Assembly (NCBI GenBank): GCA_963724985.1
Contig: CAVRWV010000021.1
Span: 208,173 to 272,172, forward strand
DNA from: JAJPJE01 sp963724985
GTDB taxonomy: Bacteria > Acidobacteriota > Terriglobia > Terriglobales > Acidobacteriaceae
DNA length: 64,000 bases
Reading direction: 5' to 3'
Positions 48,764-57,183 of the stretch are shown one piece after another (position 1 is the stretch's first letter; each line of letters opens with the position of its first letter). The notes beneath the pieces were generated by a model that saw nothing but the letters and a program-made list of their open reading frames with translations, did not search any database and was not told the origin of the DNA. The position numbers and the translations under genes were made by a program.

Positions 48764-49648
48764 ATGAAAGCTATTGGAATTACGACGGCCGCTGCTCTGT
48801 GTTTGATTCTTGGAATCGCTGCTCCTGCCAATGGGCAGGAGCAGCAGGGCGAAAAGCAGTACCACAACAACCAGCAAGAGCATGCCCAGCAGGGCAAGCC
48901 CGAACAACCGCATGCGCAACAGCAGCAACACCAGAATCAGGAAAAGCCGCAGCATGCCCCGCAACAACCGCAACCGAACGAGAACAAACAATCAGCTCAG
49001 CACCAGCAACAGGATGAGAACAAGCAGTCACGACAGGCTGAGCAACAACAACAAAAACAGAACCAGCAGCAACAGCACGCCCAGCAACAGCAGCAGCAGA
49101 ACCAGAAGAAGCAGTCACAACAGGCTGAGGAGCAACAGCAAAAACAGAATCAACAGCAACAGCACGCCCAGCAGCAACAGGATCGGGACAGGAACAAGCA
49201 AGCGCAGCAAGCTGAGCAACAACAGCAAAGACAGAACCAACAGCAACAGCATGCCCAGCAACAACAGCCCCAGCACACTCAGCAACAGCAGCGCGTCGAA
49301 CAGAGCGCCTGGCAGCAGCATCGCTCGGGAAACTGGCAGACGGACCACCGCTCGTGGCAACAGCGCGGTGGTTATCACGGCTACCGCATCCCCGATGACC
49401 GGTTCCGCGGATCCTTCGGACCAGATCATGGGTTCCGAATTTACGGCCAGCCGTTCCAGGTCGTGAGGGGGTATCCCCGGTTCCAATACGGTGGCTATTG
49501 GTTCAGCGTTGTTGATCCGTGGCCGAACTATTGGGCGGATAACTGGTACGACACCGACGACGTTTATGTCACTTACGTCGACAACGGCTATTACCTATAC
49601 AACACCAGGTACCCGTCCGTTGGGATTGCGATCAGCATCTCGCTGTAA
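48764..49648 (+). CDS. Secreted Gln-rich (prion-like) protein
   Basis: About 294 residues from the ATG at 48764 (GAGG 8 bases upstream); a longer frame starts 10 codons earlier. Signal peptide at about 1-23 ends PANGQ. Residues about 24-185 are dominated by Gln with Asn, His, Lys and Ala in near-periodic blocks such as QQQQKQNQQQQHAQQQ, a low-complexity, prion-like composition. The C-terminal 90 residues are a Tyr/Gly/Trp-rich domain (FRIYGQPFQVVRGYPRFQY, DPWPNYWADNWYDTDDVY) of the kind seen in small RcnB/BcpO-like periplasmic proteins. The gene follows the OmpA gene and precedes DUF3309. Confidence 0.82.
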   Translation: MKAIGITTAAALCLILGIAAPANGQEQQGEKQYHNNQQEHAQQGKPEQPHAQQQQHQNQEKPQHAPQQPQPNENKQSAQHQQQDENKQSRQAEQQQQKQNQQQQHAQQQQQQNQKKQSQQAEEQQQKQNQQQQHAQQQQDRDRNKQAQQAEQQQQRQNQQQQHAQQQQPQHTQQQQRVEQSAWQQHRSGNWQTDHRSWQQRGGYHGYRIPDDRFRGSFGPDHGFRIYGQPFQVVRGYPRFQYGGYWFSVVDPWPNYWADNWYDTDDVYVTYVDNGYYLYNTRYPSVGIAISISL

Positions 49649-49724
49649 CCGCGTTAATCGCGTGCAGCCTCGCGAGGGGCTGCATGCGAAGGTAAATCTT
49701 CCCGTAGGAAAGAGGGCGTGAAAC

Positions 49725-49880
49725 ATGCTTGGAACTATATTGATTGTGATTTTGATCTTGGCATTGTGTGGTGCGTTGCCAAGGTGGTCGCACAGTAGAA
49801 GCTGGGGCTACTACCCGAGCGGAGGACTGGGACTGGTCCTCTTGATCGTCCTCATTTTGCTGGTTCTCGGCCGGATCTGA
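49725..49880 (+). CDS. DUF3309 small membrane protein, 51 aa
   Basis: ATG at 49725, with GTAGGAAAGAGGGCG upstream. It has an N-terminal helix (MLGTILIVILILALCGALPRW), then the family's SWGYYPSGGLGLVLLIVLILLVLGRI. It matches DUF3309 in length and pattern. Two helices with a Tyr/Gly loop suggest a small inner-membrane protein. It stops 3 bp before the phospholipase gene, so the two are probably co-translated. Confidence 0.9.
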   Translation: MLGTILIVILILALCGALPRWSHSRSWGYYPSGGLGLVLLIVLILLVLGRI

Positions 49881-49883
49881 ACC

Positions 49884-51206
49884 ATGCGGGACCCGCTCAC
49901 ATCTACGGGCGCCACACTCCGATATAGGCGCCAGTTTTTTGTTCGTGCGATCGCCGTCCTACTTGCAGTGCTCATGTGCTCTGGGGGCTTGTCTGCCTAC
50001 TCGGTTCTGACTCACGAAGAGATCGTGGACTTGCTGTGGGCGGATGAAATCCAGCCTCTCCTGCTGAAGCGATATCCGGGACTCTCACAAGATCAGATCC
50101 GGGAAGCTCATGCCTACGCCTATGGAGGCGCCGTCATACAGGACCTCGGCTACTACCCTTTCGGTAATAGGGAATTCAGTGACCTGGTGCATTACGTACG
50201 AAGCGGAGACTTCGTTCACGAACTGCTTCTGGAAAGCCAAGACGCAGACGAGTATGCTTTTGCGCTCGGAGCCTTATCGCACTATGCGGCAGACATCGCC
50301 GGCCATCCGGCAGTGAACGAATCCGTCGCGATCGAGTATCCGAAGCTGCGAGCGAAATACGGCAAATCAGTTCGCTACGCCCAAGACAAGACGGCGCATT
50401 TGAAAACTGAGTTTGGGTTCGACACGGTGCAGGTGGCGAAGAATCGTTACGCCTCTCAGCAATATCACGATTTCATCGGATTCCAGGTATCCAAAACTTT
50501 GTTGGAGCGCGTCTTCCCCGTTGTGTACGGAGTGGAGTTGAAAGATGTGCTTACCCACGAGGATATGGCAGTCGGTTCTTATCGCTTCGCCGTTAGCCGG
50601 TTGATCCCACAAATGACCGAAGTCGCATTGCAGACTCACAAGAAGGAGCTGATGCGCGAAACGCCAGACTTCGCGAAAAGGAAATTCCTGTACCGCCTGT
50701 CGCGCTCTGACTATGAGAAACAGTGGGGGAAGGATTACGTGAAACCCGGCTTCGGTACACGTGTTTTATCTAGCCTTTTGAGATACATGCCGAAGGTCGG
50801 CCCCTTTAAGGGGCTGGCATTCAATCATCCAACCCCACAAACAGAAGATCTGTACATCAAGAGCATTAACACTACCGTCGATCAATATCGCTCGTTCCTT
50901 AAAGCAGTGCGTGCTGATTCGATCATCCTCCCAAATTGCGATCTCGATAGCGGTCACGAAACCAAAGCATCAGAATACTCACTCGCTGACGACGCCTACG
51001 CAAAGCTGCTGGCACAGTTGTCAGAACGGAAGTTTGATCGGGCGACCACGGAACTGCGCGAGAACATATTGGACTTTTATTCCGACCTCTCGTTGCCGAT
51101 CGAGACGAAGAGGGATCAGGTTCGGTGGGAAGGTGTGCTTACGTCGCTTAACCAGTTAAAGGTTATTTCACCGGGGCCGACTGTCGCAGTCAGCCCTGCA
51201 CAGTAG
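49884..51206 (+). CDS. Zinc-dependent phospholipase C-family secreted protein
   Basis: 440 residues. A basic N-terminus and hydrophobic signal (about 20-40) end SGGLSAYS. The PF00882-type domain has SVLTHEEIVDLLW with an early metal-ligand His, HAYAYGGAVIQDLGYYPFGN, DLVHYVRSGDFVHELL and ALGALSHYAADIAGHPAVN. The pattern of His and Asp fits three zinc sites. Members hydrolyse phospholipids, though many acidobacterial homologues are untested. A helical C-terminal half (about 250-420) is not typical of alpha-toxin. It follows DUF3309 directly. Confidence 0.85.
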   Translation: MRDPLTSTGATLRYRRQFFVRAIAVLLAVLMCSGGLSAYSVLTHEEIVDLLWADEIQPLLLKRYPGLSQDQIREAHAYAYGGAVIQDLGYYPFGNREFSDLVHYVRSGDFVHELLLESQDADEYAFALGALSHYAADIAGHPAVNESVAIEYPKLRAKYGKSVRYAQDKTAHLKTEFGFDTVQVAKNRYASQQYHDFIGFQVSKTLLERVFPVVYGVELKDVLTHEDMAVGSYRFAVSRLIPQMTEVALQTHKKELMRETPDFAKRKFLYRLSRSDYEKQWGKDYVKPGFGTRVLSSLLRYMPKVGPFKGLAFNHPTPQTEDLYIKSINTTVDQYRSFLKAVRADSIILPNCDLDSGHETKASEYSLADDAYAKLLAQLSERKFDRATTELRENILDFYSDLSLPIETKRDQVRWEGVLTSLNQLKVISPGPTVAVSPAQ

Positions 51207-51241
51207 AGCCGGAGCGCCGGCGAATACCTGAAAGATATCCA

Positions 51242-51445
51242 ATGAAACCCGCCCCCCGGCTAAAAGATGACTACATCTTGAACGAAAAAGATTACCAAGT
51301 CTGCAAGACCTGGCTTGACGAGGCAAACGCGGAAACGATCCTACACCCCTTGGGAAACCGTGAGCTCGAAGAGCAAAGACAGCACATCAAGAGCTTAATC
51401 GCCGAGTATGAGCAAAACTGGCTAAACCGAAGCACGAACGCCTGA
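51242..51445 (+). CDS. Small hypothetical protein, 67 aa
   Basis: ATG at 51242, with a GAAAGATATCC upstream. The product is charged and mostly helical (NEKDYQVCKTWLDEANAE and ELEEQRQHIKSLIAEYEQNWL), probably a small coiled coil. One Cys. It is 35 bp after the phospholipase gene on the same strand. No family recognised. Confidence 0.55.
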   Translation: MKPAPRLKDDYILNEKDYQVCKTWLDEANAETILHPLGNRELEEQRQHIKSLIAEYEQNWLNRSTNA

Positions 51446-51454
51446 GAGTTCGCC

Positions 51455-51637
51455 TTATAGCTTTTCGGGAACAATCATCTTCCTGAAGAATTCGGATGCC
51501 CAGTTCTTGTGCTTCTGGCTGAGATGAACGTCGAGCTCGGTGAACGTCGGCAGTACGGCATGGCAGAACGGGCAAGGAGCCGGCTTGGGCGTCATCGCTG
51601 TGCAGTAAGCCTTCGCTCTCAACATAGCGACGACCAT
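51455..51637 (-). CDS. Small C2H2-like zinc-finger protein
   Basis: About 60 residues. It has CPFCHAVLPTFTELDVHLSQKHKNW, a Cys-x2-Cys and His-x4-His pair spaced like a C2H2 finger. No strong ribosome site is found and the start is uncertain. It may bind nucleic acid or protein. Sits tail-to-tail with the 67-residue gene. Confidence 0.5.
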   Translation of the reverse strand: MVVAMLRAKAYCTAMTPKPAPCPFCHAVLPTFTELDVHLSQKHKNWASEFFRKMIVPEKL

Positions 51638-51727
51638 AGCAGAGATATCAGAGTTATATCTGTTCGCCTGAGATGTTGCTCAGTGTCAGAGTGACTTGAC
51701 AACGACGCAATTGCCAGGAACTGCCGT

Positions 51728-51928
51728 CTACTTTGCGGCTACGGGCGACTTACCACATTCCAGGCAAGCGGCTTTTGAACTCGACGTGATCATCCCGCAG
51801 AATGGGCACATTCTTAATCCACTGGTTGCCGGCGCTGTTAGCCTGCGCACGCTCCAATAGATCGTAAAAGCGAAGAACAGCGTAATCGCTGACCACAGAA
51901 CAATGATATTTGTGCTGATAACAGCCAT
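51728..51928 (-). CDS. Membrane-anchored zinc-ribbon small protein, 66 aa
   Basis: ATG at 51928 with GGAAGGAAAAGTTC upstream; the frame extends 11 codons further without a site. It has an N-terminal membrane helix (NIIVLWSAITLFFAFTIYW) and a C-terminal zinc ribbon with two Cys-x2-Cys pairs (CPFCGMI and CLECGKS). The layout suggests a small inner-membrane protein with a cytoplasmic metal-binding tail. No family recognised. Confidence 0.65.
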   Translation of the reverse strand: MAVISTNIIVLWSAITLFFAFTIYWSVRRLTAPATSGLRMCPFCGMITSSSKAACLECGKSPVAAK

Positions 51929-51978
51929 GAACTTTTCCTTCCTGCCAAAACGTAAGGCCAAACTGTTCGAGAGAGTGG

Positions 51979-52248
51979 TTATCCGGCGGTGTTCGACGCT
52001 CTCAAGTTGCGCCTGTGAGCAGCCCGCTTTGCTTTCACCTTGGCAAGTTCGCGTGCTGGTAACGATGAGCGGCGATTCTGGGCAGGCTTCCTGGAGATTT
52101 CGCTAATGGTTTGCTTTGGCGCCACAGGCTTGACTGCGTCAACAGCCGCCGCCACAGGGGCACCTGAAGTGACCGCGCTATTGGTATTTGGAATAGCGGG
52201 TGTGCCCGTCGCTATTGTGGAGCTTCCGTTTGCTTTTTCGTTTGCCAC
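51979..52248 (-). CDS. Small basic Ala-rich protein, 89 aa
   Basis: A GTG at 52248 with AAAGGAGATCAACA before it is the probable start; a longer frame begins 73 codons upstream without a site. The N-terminal 40 residues are Thr/Ala/Ser-rich and disordered. The C-terminal half is strongly basic (RRSSLPARELAKVKAKRAAHRRN), suggesting nucleic-acid binding. No family recognised. Confidence 0.5.
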   Translation of the reverse strand: MANEKANGSSTIATGTPAIPNTNSAVTSGAPVAAAVDAVKPVAPKQTISEISRKPAQNRRSSLPARELAKVKAKRAAHRRNLRASNTAG

Positions 52249-52526
52249 TGTTGATCTCCTTTGTGTAGCGTCCGAGGCATGAAGGCGGAAATCGCTCCAC
52301 CAAACGCGCCGCAGTAGAAATAGGGTAGGCGGTATACAAGCCGAAATCTGGTCAATCTTGACCACTCTGGCAGGTTGTGAGAACCATTCTTTCCTGCCTT
52401 CATTCCTGAAAGGGTGAGTCTCTCCAACGTGGAAGTCATCTAATTCTGCAGTAGCTAAACTCGCCACGAGTTTGGGAAGTCAATCATCTCGAGTCGCACT
52501 CTCAGTGATTCCCGCGCATATCGAAC

Positions 52527-52712
52527 ATGAGCCAAGCCTATGACCGAACGACCGAGCTAATCAAAGTGCTGTCTCTTCTGAATCAGCTGGATGGCCGCAC
52601 TGTGTGCAATCGCGAACACCCTGAAAAGATCTGCTCCGGAGGCGAGGACAGCCGACTCGAAATCAGGCAGGAGCTGGTACAACTCGCTGCTCCACTCGCT
52701 TCACCCGCGTGA
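52527..52712 (+). CDS. Possible small protein, 61 aa
   Basis: The frame starts with MSQAYDRTTELIKVLSLLNQLDG and ends ASPA, overlapping the tail of the GH130 gene on the other strand by about 12 bp. No ribosome site is clear. The helical first half and two Cys are the only features. Doubtful. Confidence 0.3.
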   Translation: MSQAYDRTTELIKVLSLLNQLDGRTVCNREHPEKICSGGEDSRLEIRQELVQLAAPLASPA

Positions 52713-53690
52713 CTCCTGGCGCCGTTCCACTTGGCCATTCTCGTCAAGCCAACTCAACAAAGCTCGAACGCTCGTCTGGGCAAGAGCTATGCAGGAATCG
52801 GCAGCGCCGTAGTAGACGCGAATGGTGTCTCCGTCTTCCGCCATCGTGAATCCACAAGGAAACACGACATCGTGAACGTCGCCGCCTCTCTCGTAATCAG
52901 CTTCCGGTCCAAATATCCAAGAGTCGCCTCGCAACAAACACTTCTCCGGACTGTCGATATCGAAAAGCGCCAATCCCAGTCGGTAAAGTGACCCGGAAGG
53001 CGTTTGACGAACGCCATGGTAAAGAACCAGCCAACCACGAGACGTTTCTATCGGTGGGCAGGACAGACCAATCTTATTGGCATCCCACCACGCGCCGCGG
53101 CGAGCTTCGAGCATAATCCTGTGACCGCCCCAGTGCCGCAAGTCGGGAGAATAGGAAATCCATATGTGCGCCCCGAGAGTTGTCATCGGCCGGTGAATCA
53201 TCGCCCACAGTCCATCGACCCTGTGAGGAAGCAAAGCAGCATCTTTGTCGTCGGGCGACATAACGACGCCGTATCTCTCGAACGTTCGGAAATCCTTAGT
53301 TAATGCCAGAGAGACTCCTGGTCCGCCGCGAGAGTACGAAGTGTACGCGATCGCATATTGGCTCAACTCAGGAACGTAGGTCAGGCGCGGATCTTCGATA
53401 CCCCAGATTTCTTCTGGATACTTGTCCGGAGCAGCCATCAGCGTAGGTTCGGGATCGATCTTCCATCCGCCGATTCCATCGGCAGAGCGCGCAGCGCACA
53501 GATGCGAGAGTCCGCGGCGATCTTCAACCCTGCACAACAACAGGGTAGTTCCATCTTCCAGCAGCGTCGCTCCCGCGTTAAAGACGCTGTTGATGCGATA
53601 CGGCCAGTCCTGGCTGGTCAAGATGGGATTGGAAGGATGACGGACAAGCAACGGCGCTGTTTCGACGATTTCCAGACTAACGGGGTTCAC
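52701..53690 (-). CDS. GH130 beta-mannoside phosphorylase-like glycosidase
   Basis: 329 residues forming a five-bladed propeller of GH130. It has HPSNPILTSQDWPYRINSVFNAGA, LLCRVEDRRG, IWGIEDPRLTYV with the catalytic Asp, and DGLWAMIHRP. KIGLSCPPIETSRGWLVLYHGV carries the phosphate-binding region. GH130 enzymes phosphorolyse beta-1,4- or beta-1,2-mannosides, releasing mannose-1-phosphate. Its gene lies 42 bp downstream of a GT4 glycosyltransferase, a pairing that suggests making and breaking of the same mannose-containing glycan. No signal peptide, so it acts in the cytosol. Confidence 0.9.
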   Translation of the reverse strand: MNPVSLEIVETAPLLVRHPSNPILTSQDWPYRINSVFNAGATLLEDGTTLLLCRVEDRRGLSHLCAARSADGIGGWKIDPEPTLMAAPDKYPEEIWGIEDPRLTYVPELSQYAIAYTSYSRGGPGVSLALTKDFRTFERYGVVMSPDDKDAALLPHRVDGLWAMIHRPMTTLGAHIWISYSPDLRHWGGHRIMLEARRGAWWDANKIGLSCPPIETSRGWLVLYHGVRQTPSGSLYRLGLALFDIDSPEKCLLRGDSWIFGPEADYERGGDVHDVVFPCGFTMAEDGDTIRVYYGAADSCIALAQTSVRALLSWLDENGQVERRQESRG

Positions 53691-53732
53691 AGGGGACTCC
53701 TGGCAATTCGGTTTCGCACAGTTTTGGTTTGA

Positions 53733-56174
53733 TCAAGCGATGGAAGTGACGTGGCGCGTAAGTACGGGGATTTCCGTATCTTCTTCTAATAGACGCATCT
53801 CCAGAGAGGCCATCAGGAAAGCTATGCTGGACTCCGCACCCTCGTTTTCATTGACGCGATCGGGATGAAGTCCGTCGCGGCATCCTCCCGTGCTTGCGTC
53901 GTAGAGAACGACTTGCAAATCGTTATCGCCGAGGAACCAGTTAAACGCTATCCACGCCTCTCGACGCCAGTGTTCATCGCCGGTCACATGGAAGGCCTGC
54001 AGGCATGCGGAAACTGCGGCTCCTGCTTCTACCGGTTGCTGGTCGAAACGAGCCTTTTCGCTTCCTTTGCGATAAAACCCCTGGGATCCGATAGGAACAA
54101 AATGGCCGTTCTTCTCACATCGCTGTTCCTCGACCAGCCAATTCAGGCTTTCGAGGCCGACGGAGATCAACTCGTTGTTTCCGCTTCTCGACCCGGCCAG
54201 CAACAACGCCTGCGGCAATCTGCCATTCGAGTACGCAAGAACATCTTCAAACCAATTCCAGCCAGGCGATTGATTGCCGTGGTAGGCATCGAGCAGACGC
54301 TGGCTCAAGACGTCTCTCGTCTTCAGCGCCGCTCGGTCACCTGGAAAACAGTTCAGGTATTCCTGCATGCCGAGCAGTGAAAAGGCGCATGCTCTCGGAC
54401 TATGAAATTTCAGGACCGCGGGCACTGAAGATTCGAAGAGACGTCCTGCGGTTCCTCTGAGCGCCGAATCCTTCGATCGACCGAGCACTGTGCCGAGAGC
54501 CCACAAGGAACGTCCGTGGCTATCTTCCGATCCTATGTCCTCCTGCCAGGCGCGCTCGTAGCTCAGGAAATTCCTGAAACGGCCGGCTGAAGCATTGAAC
54601 GCGTGCCACAAGAATGCGATATATCGTGAGGAGAGCCTTGCTGTTTCCGATACGGAAGCGGCTCCGAGTTGTTCCAGCATTACGCTGGCGATCAAAGCCC
54701 TCGCATTGTCGTCGGTCGCATAACCTTCGTGATAATTCGGTACTGAGAACACGGCGTGCTGCAATAGGCCGGTGTGGTCGGTCATCCGTTCCAGATGTTC
54801 CAGGTTGATGGCAGGCAGCGTGTCCAGCGTTCTTTCCATGACTCGTCCCGAATAGACGGCCCGCGGACTCTGTCTCCGGTCGGTACGCGCCCGCACAAAT
54901 GAGCGCATGTACGACTGCGCCACTTTCTTCCAAACCATATCGCGACCATACAGGTAGGCACGTTTACGCATGGCGTGACGGGCAGCTTCGTCATCCAGGA
55001 GTTCGCCCACTTTATTTCCGATTGCAGCGCTGTCGCCAAAAGGAACCAGGGCTCCTCTTCCGTCAGCAAGGAGTTCGGTCGCGTGCCAATAGGGTGTGGA
55101 GATGATTGCCTTGCCCGCTCCTACGGCGTACGCCAGCGTGCCCGATACGGCCTGGGCTTCGTGCAGGTAAGGGGTGATGTAAATATCAGCCGACCCGACA
55201 AACTGCACCATCTCTTCCGGAGTGAAGAATCGGTTGTGGAAGACGACATTACGTTCCACTCCCAACTTTCTCGCGAGTGCCTGCAACTCAAGACGGTACC
55301 GATCTCCCTCGCGCCTTTTTAGACGAGGATGGGTTGCGCCGGCGACCACGTACATCACATTCGGGTGTTGCGAAACAATGCTGGGAAGCGCCTGAATCAC
55401 CGTCTCTATTCCCTTATTCGGCGATAGCAACCCGAAAGTAAGCAAGACCGACTTCCCTTCGGTTTCGAAGGCGTCCTTGAAATAGTTCGGATCTCCGAAT
55501 GGGAGATCGGGAACGCCGTGAGGAATGACGTCGATCTTATCGGTTGGGACATTGAAGACATCTTGCAGAACCTGGGAAGATTGAGCGCTCATCACGATTA
55601 GACGATCTGAAAGCGCGACAATCTCATCCATTACACTCCGCTGATTGGCATCTGGTTTTCGCAAGACCGTGTGCAGAGTCGTAACCACTGGCATCTGCAC
55701 GCCTCGAAGTAGCCGCAATACATGGCTACCGGCGGGACCTCCGTAGATTCCATACTCGTGTTGCAGGCAGACGAGATCGACATTACTGAAATTCAGGAAG
55801 TCAGCCGCCTGTTGGTAAGAAGCGATATCCCCTTCGTTGAGCTCGAACCTTACGCGCGGTGGATAGTTGTAACGGGATTCGGGATCGTTCACCGGAACAG
55901 CCAACAGGCGTTCAGAGCCGAACTCGGCAGCAACCGCGTCGCAGAGGTCGGTTGTAAAGGTCGCGATGCCGCACTGGCGAGGCAGATAATTTCCGACGAC
56001 TGCGATTCTGCTCGGAAGAGCTCCGCCACTTTTGAAGCGCAGTGGGGTGGCAAACTTCTCCTCTATGAGCAGCGGCAGTACCTTTAGTCGCGCAAATGGA
56101 CCGCTCGCCGAGCCAATTCCTTCCGCGGGCTTCGCCGAAATCTCGTTTATCAAACTATTTCGCTCACGATGCAT
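53733..56174 (-). CDS. GT4 glycosyltransferase fused to a C-terminal (alpha/alpha)-barrel-like domain
   Basis: 813 residues. The first 50 are a unique leader. The GT-B glycosyltransferase spans about 55-440: RIAVVGNYLPRQCGIATFTTDL, VCLQHEYGIYGG, VIPHGVPDLPF, LLTFGLLSPNKGIETVIQAL and ITPYLHEAQAVSGTLAYAVGAGKAII, the GT4 donor site. Residues about 455-800 form a helical domain with NYHEGYATDDNARALIA, WNWFEDVLAYSNGRLPQALLLA and LHPDRVNENEGAES, resembling an (alpha/alpha)6 barrel. This arrangement is seen in mannosyltransferases next to GH130. The role of the second domain is unknown. It probably makes a mannose-rich glycan together with GH130. Confidence 0.85.
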   Translation of the reverse strand: MHRERNSLINEISAKPAEGIGSASGPFARLKVLPLLIEEKFATPLRFKSGGALPSRIAVVGNYLPRQCGIATFTTDLCDAVAAEFGSERLLAVPVNDPESRYNYPPRVRFELNEGDIASYQQAADFLNFSNVDLVCLQHEYGIYGGPAGSHVLRLLRGVQMPVVTTLHTVLRKPDANQRSVMDEIVALSDRLIVMSAQSSQVLQDVFNVPTDKIDVIPHGVPDLPFGDPNYFKDAFETEGKSVLLTFGLLSPNKGIETVIQALPSIVSQHPNVMYVVAGATHPRLKRREGDRYRLELQALARKLGVERNVVFHNRFFTPEEMVQFVGSADIYITPYLHEAQAVSGTLAYAVGAGKAIISTPYWHATELLADGRGALVPFGDSAAIGNKVGELLDDEAARHAMRKRAYLYGRDMVWKKVAQSYMRSFVRARTDRRQSPRAVYSGRVMERTLDTLPAINLEHLERMTDHTGLLQHAVFSVPNYHEGYATDDNARALIASVMLEQLGAASVSETARLSSRYIAFLWHAFNASAGRFRNFLSYERAWQEDIGSEDSHGRSLWALGTVLGRSKDSALRGTAGRLFESSVPAVLKFHSPRACAFSLLGMQEYLNCFPGDRAALKTRDVLSQRLLDAYHGNQSPGWNWFEDVLAYSNGRLPQALLLAGSRSGNNELISVGLESLNWLVEEQRCEKNGHFVPIGSQGFYRKGSEKARFDQQPVEAGAAVSACLQAFHVTGDEHWRREAWIAFNWFLGDNDLQVVLYDASTGGCRDGLHPDRVNENEGAESSIAFLMASLEMRLLEEDTEIPVLTRHVTSIA

Positions 56175-56463
56175 TCAATGATCTTTCAATGTTGCTCTTA
56201 ATGTGGGCAACGCTCCCATCAATAGGTTCGCGTCAAAGTCTCTTTCAGACCGCGCCTGTCTTCCCAACCAAGAAGGACCGCCTTCCGATTGCTACCCAGC
56301 CTCCATTTTGAAGGGAGGCAATTGTAAAGACTGAGCAATATTGCACTGTTTCAGAGTTGCAAATCGTGCATGCTGCATATGGAACTGCGGCCGCAATAAA
56401 CAGTGAACCTAAGAGTTCTCCAAGCTTCCTTTGTTTCGCAATTTTCTTAACGGAGTCGCAAGT

Positions 56464-56667
56464 ATGGCCAACGCTGACGAGACCAGGATTACGCATCTCG
56501 GAGTCACCTACTCAACCACGGCGCTCGGTCGTCAACCTGGCAGGCCGCTGGAGACCTGTCCTGATTGTCAGGGAAGTGGTGAGTTGTACACACGCAAGTG
56601 CAGGAACTGCAACGGACGCGGTTTGGTCGGGGGCAATACAACGCCAAAGCCCAGCGCCCAAAGATGA
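56464..56667 (+). CDS. Small DnaJ-type Cys-rich protein, 67 aa
   Basis: ATG at 56464 with GGAGTCGCAAGT before it; the frame extends upstream 11 codons without a site. It has CPDCQGSGELYTRKCRNCNGRGLVGG, two CxxCxGxG-like modules as in the zinc-binding centre of DnaJ. The first 35 residues carry no motif. It may bind zinc and unfolded protein or RNA. Divergent from the GT4 gene. Confidence 0.65.
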   Translation: MANADETRITHLGVTYSTTALGRQPGRPLETCPDCQGSGELYTRKCRNCNGRGLVGGNTTPKPSAQR

Positions 56668-56674
56668 GGAACCC

Positions 56675-57058
56675 GTGATAACGAAGAAGAAGGGTGCCAG
56701 CAAGAGCTCCGACCAGAGGACGCTTTCACAGGTCAAGAATGAGATGGCCAAACCGCGCGTCACGGCCTCGGCACGAGCGCCGATCACCAGTCTAAACGAA
56801 CCTTTCGTTCAGAAAGGTTCTCTGAAACAAAGACCAGCAAAGGTTTTCCAATTACAAGAAACTGACGTAGTCGCAGCCAATCGCGCTATTCTGAAAGAAG
56901 TTGAGCGCCTGACGGGAATGAGTCAGCGTCTTAAGTTATTAGCGGACGAGCATTCCTCCGCGGCGAAGGCGCTTCTTCCTATCTCCGCCAGCATTCTGGG
57001 AATTGCTACGGTATTAAGAGTCCTAGTGATCTCAAAAGCCGCCATACCACCCGTCTAA
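56675..57058 (+). CDS. Hypothetical basic protein with C-terminal hydrophobic segment, 127 aa
   Basis: A GTG at 56675 with GATGAGGAACCC before it is the likely start, 8 bp after the preceding gene. The first 60 residues are Lys/Ser-rich and disordered. A helix follows (about 70-100, NRAILKEVERLTGMSQRLKLLAD), then a hydrophobic C-terminal segment (ALLPISASILGIATVLRVLVI) that could be a tail anchor. No family recognised. Possibly co-transcribed with the Cys-rich protein. Confidence 0.5.
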   Translation: MITKKKGASKSSDQRTLSQVKNEMAKPRVTASARAPITSLNEPFVQKGSLKQRPAKVFQLQETDVVAANRAILKEVERLTGMSQRLKLLADEHSSAAKALLPISASILGIATVLRVLVISKAAIPPV

Positions 57059-57133
57059 GCGCCACCATACCGGAGAGCCCTCTTAGGGGCATTCCAGCGA
57101 GTCCACGCGTCCAACGATGCTAGAATCTACGCA

Positions 57134-57155
57134 TTAGGATTCTGGGGACTCCTAA
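57134..57155. promoter_or_regulatory. Palindromic operator candidate upstream of the Crp/Fnr gene
   Basis: TTAGGA and TCCTAA are exact inverted half-sites separated by 10 bases, 28 bp before the start codon at 57184. The total length of 22 bp and dyad symmetry fit binding by a dimer of the Crp/Fnr type, so autoregulation is possible. The half-sites differ from the TGTGA and TTGAT consensus sequences. Confidence 0.5.
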
Positions 57156-57183
57156 GTAATTCCGTCCAATTTCTCCTTCTTTT

